DNA from: Aquibium carbonis
Lineage (GTDB): Bacteria; Pseudomonadota; Alphaproteobacteria; Rhizobiales; Rhizobiaceae
Reading direction: 5' to 3'
Length of the DNA stretch: 64,000 nt
Assembly: GCF_003970795.1 (NCBI RefSeq)
Contig: NZ_RWKW01000010.1
Span: forward strand, 1 to 64,000
Both the position numbers and the translations under genes were made by a program. How positions within the stretch are numbered: the first letter of the stretch is position 1; every line of letters starts with the position of its first letter. This document shows, in pieces, positions 63,019-64,000 of this stretch. Below the pieces are notes generated by a model that had not been told where the DNA came from, did not search any database, and was given only the letters and a program-made list of their open reading frames with translations.

Positions 63019-64000
63019 CACGCGTCGACCTTCTCGTAGGGGACGGCGATGTCGACGGTCTTCTCCATCCAGCCCGGAACCGGCAGGTTCTTGCCGCGCA
63101 GGAATTCGGGATTGAAGAGCTTCGACTGGTAGCGCGTGCCGTAGTCGCACAGGATGGTCACGATCATATGGCCCGGCCCCATCGCCCGCGCCATGCGGAT
63201 CGCGCCGGCGATGTTGATGCCCGACGAGCCGCCGAGACAGAGCCCTTCGTCCTGGACGAGGTCGAAGACGATCGGCAGCGCCTCATCGTCTGGAACCTGG
63301 AAGGAGAAGTCGGGCGCAAAACCCTCGAGATTGGCGGTGATGCGTCCCTGGCCGATGCCTTCCGTGATCGACGATCCTTCCGACTTCAGGACCCCCTCGG
63401 TGTAGAAGGAATGGAGCGCTGCGCCGAGCGGATCGGCGAGCCCGATCTTCACGTCCTTGCTCCGGCCCTTCAGCCCCATGGCGACGCCGGCCAGCGTGCC
63501 GCCGGTGCCGACCGCCGAGACGAAGCCGTCGACCTTGCCGTCGGTCTGGTGCCAGATTTCCTCGGCCGTGGTTGCGATGTGACCCTCGCGATTGGCGACG
63601 TTGTCGAACTGGTTGGCCCAGATCGCGCCATTGGGCTCGGTCTTCGCCAGTTGCTCGGCCAGCCTGCCCGACAGCTTCACGTAGTTGTTGGGGTTCTTGT
63701 AGGGGACGGCCGGCACCTCGATCAGTTCGGCCCCGAGCAGCCGAAGCGCGTGCTTCTTCTCCTGGCTCTGTGTGTCGGGAATGACGATCACCGTACGATA
63801 GCCGAGCGCCTTGGCGACGACCGTCAGCCCGATGCCGGTGTTGCCGGCGGTGCCTTCAACGATCACACCGCCGGGCCGCAACAGGCCCTTCTTCTCCGCA
63901 TCGCGGATGATGAACAGTCCGGCGCGGTCCTTGACCGACTGGCCGGGGTTCATGAATTCGGCCTTGCCGAGGATTTCGCAGCCGGTTTCCTCCGAAGCGC
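63018..64000 (-). CDS. cysK: cysteine synthase A, 5' end beyond window
   Basis: At least 327 residues of a PLP enzyme of fold type II; translation continues in frame to the right edge (ASEETGCEILGKAEFMNPGQ), so the true start lies outside. The PLP lysine is in NPGQSVKDRAG, the phosphate loop is GTAGNTG and the C-terminal GGSSGINIAG contacts the cofactor. The C-terminus is longer than in E. coli CysK (adds LFNPEFLRGKNLPVPGWM and more), as in Rhizobiales CysK. It makes cysteine from O-acetylserine and sulfide. It is coupled to alaX. Confidence 0.92.
   Translation of the reverse strand, partial: ASEETGCEILGKAEFMNPGQSVKDRAGLFIIRDAEKKGLLRPGGVIVEGTAGNTGIGLTVVAKALGYRTVIVIPDTQSQEKKHALRLLGAELIEVPAVPYKNPNNYVKLSGRLAEQLAKTEPNGAIWANQFDNVANREGHIATTAEEIWHQTDGKVDGFVSAVGTGGTLAGVAMGLKGRSKDVKIGLADPLGAALHSFYTEGVLKSEGSSITEGIGQGRITANLEGFAPDFSFQVPDDEALPIVFDLVQDEGLCLGGSSGINIAGAIRMARAMGPGHMIVTILCDYGTRYQSKLFNPEFLRGKNLPVPGWMEKTVDIAVPYEKVDA

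Overview
The window is a 64 kb stretch of high-GC chromosomal DNA from what looks like an alphaproteobacterium of the Hyphomicrobiales (Rhizobiales), probably near the Mesorhizobium/Phyllobacteriaceae group. The reasons are the phosphatidylcholine synthase gene (pcs), the many TRAP and ABC substrate-binding systems, an HspQ, a DnaE1 of about 1180 residues, GnyR/LiuR-like MerR and RpiR regulators, and dense operons with ATGA or TGATG junctions. The taxonomic call is inference. I see no rRNA, CRISPR array, prophage or intact insertion sequence; one tRNA-Ser is present.

Layout. 1-3.7 kb: a three-subunit flavin/2Fe-2S amino-acid (opine/hydroxyproline/HCN-synthase-like) dehydrogenase operon, a divergent LysR regulator and an orphan amino-acid-type binding protein. 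3.7-10.4 kb: one giant secreted CHAT (caspase-like) protein with TPR, YD-repeat-like, beta-propeller and coiled-coil regions. 10.6-21.8 kb: a TAXI-TRAP transporter, a membrane-anchored alpha/beta hydrolase, an isolated bacteriochlorophyll gene (bciA), and a DctPQM TRAP transporter coupled to an amidase and a 57-residue membrane peptide. 21.9 kb: tRNA-Ser(TGA) beside a possible insertion-sequence remnant. 22.4-32.0 kb: an RpiR-led, translationally coupled cassette (isochorismatase-fold hydrolase, glutamine-synthetase-like ligase, N-formylglutamate-type amidohydrolase, M20 deacylase) facing a complete Liv-type ABC importer, suggesting uptake and gamma-glutamyl-type catabolism of an unknown nitrogen compound. 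32.2-38.7 kb: alpha/beta hydrolase, glutathione S-transferase and a BMP-family (nucleoside-type) ABC importer. 38.8-43.6 kb: quinone oxidoreductase, pcs, a DUF1326 protein, a UbiH-like monooxygenase and an AEC transporter. 43.7-52.2 kb: hspQ, dnaE1 and a four-gene Mla/MCE lipid-transport operon. 52.3-64 kb: a DgcA-like racemase, two MFS carriers, an LpxH-like phosphoesterase, an atypical SDR with an FAH hydrolase, a DUF1624 membrane protein with a cysteine-rich tail plus an ICMT-like methyltransferase, MerR and TetR regulators with candidate operators, and a cysK-alaX pair cut by the right edge.

Most of the window is transport plus catabolism of small organic nitrogen and carbon compounds, mixed with housekeeping genes. 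The best candidates for undescribed biology are the giant extracytoplasmic CHAT protein and the RpiR/glutamine-synthetase cassette with its Liv transporter. All calls come from reading the sequence; no database search was run.
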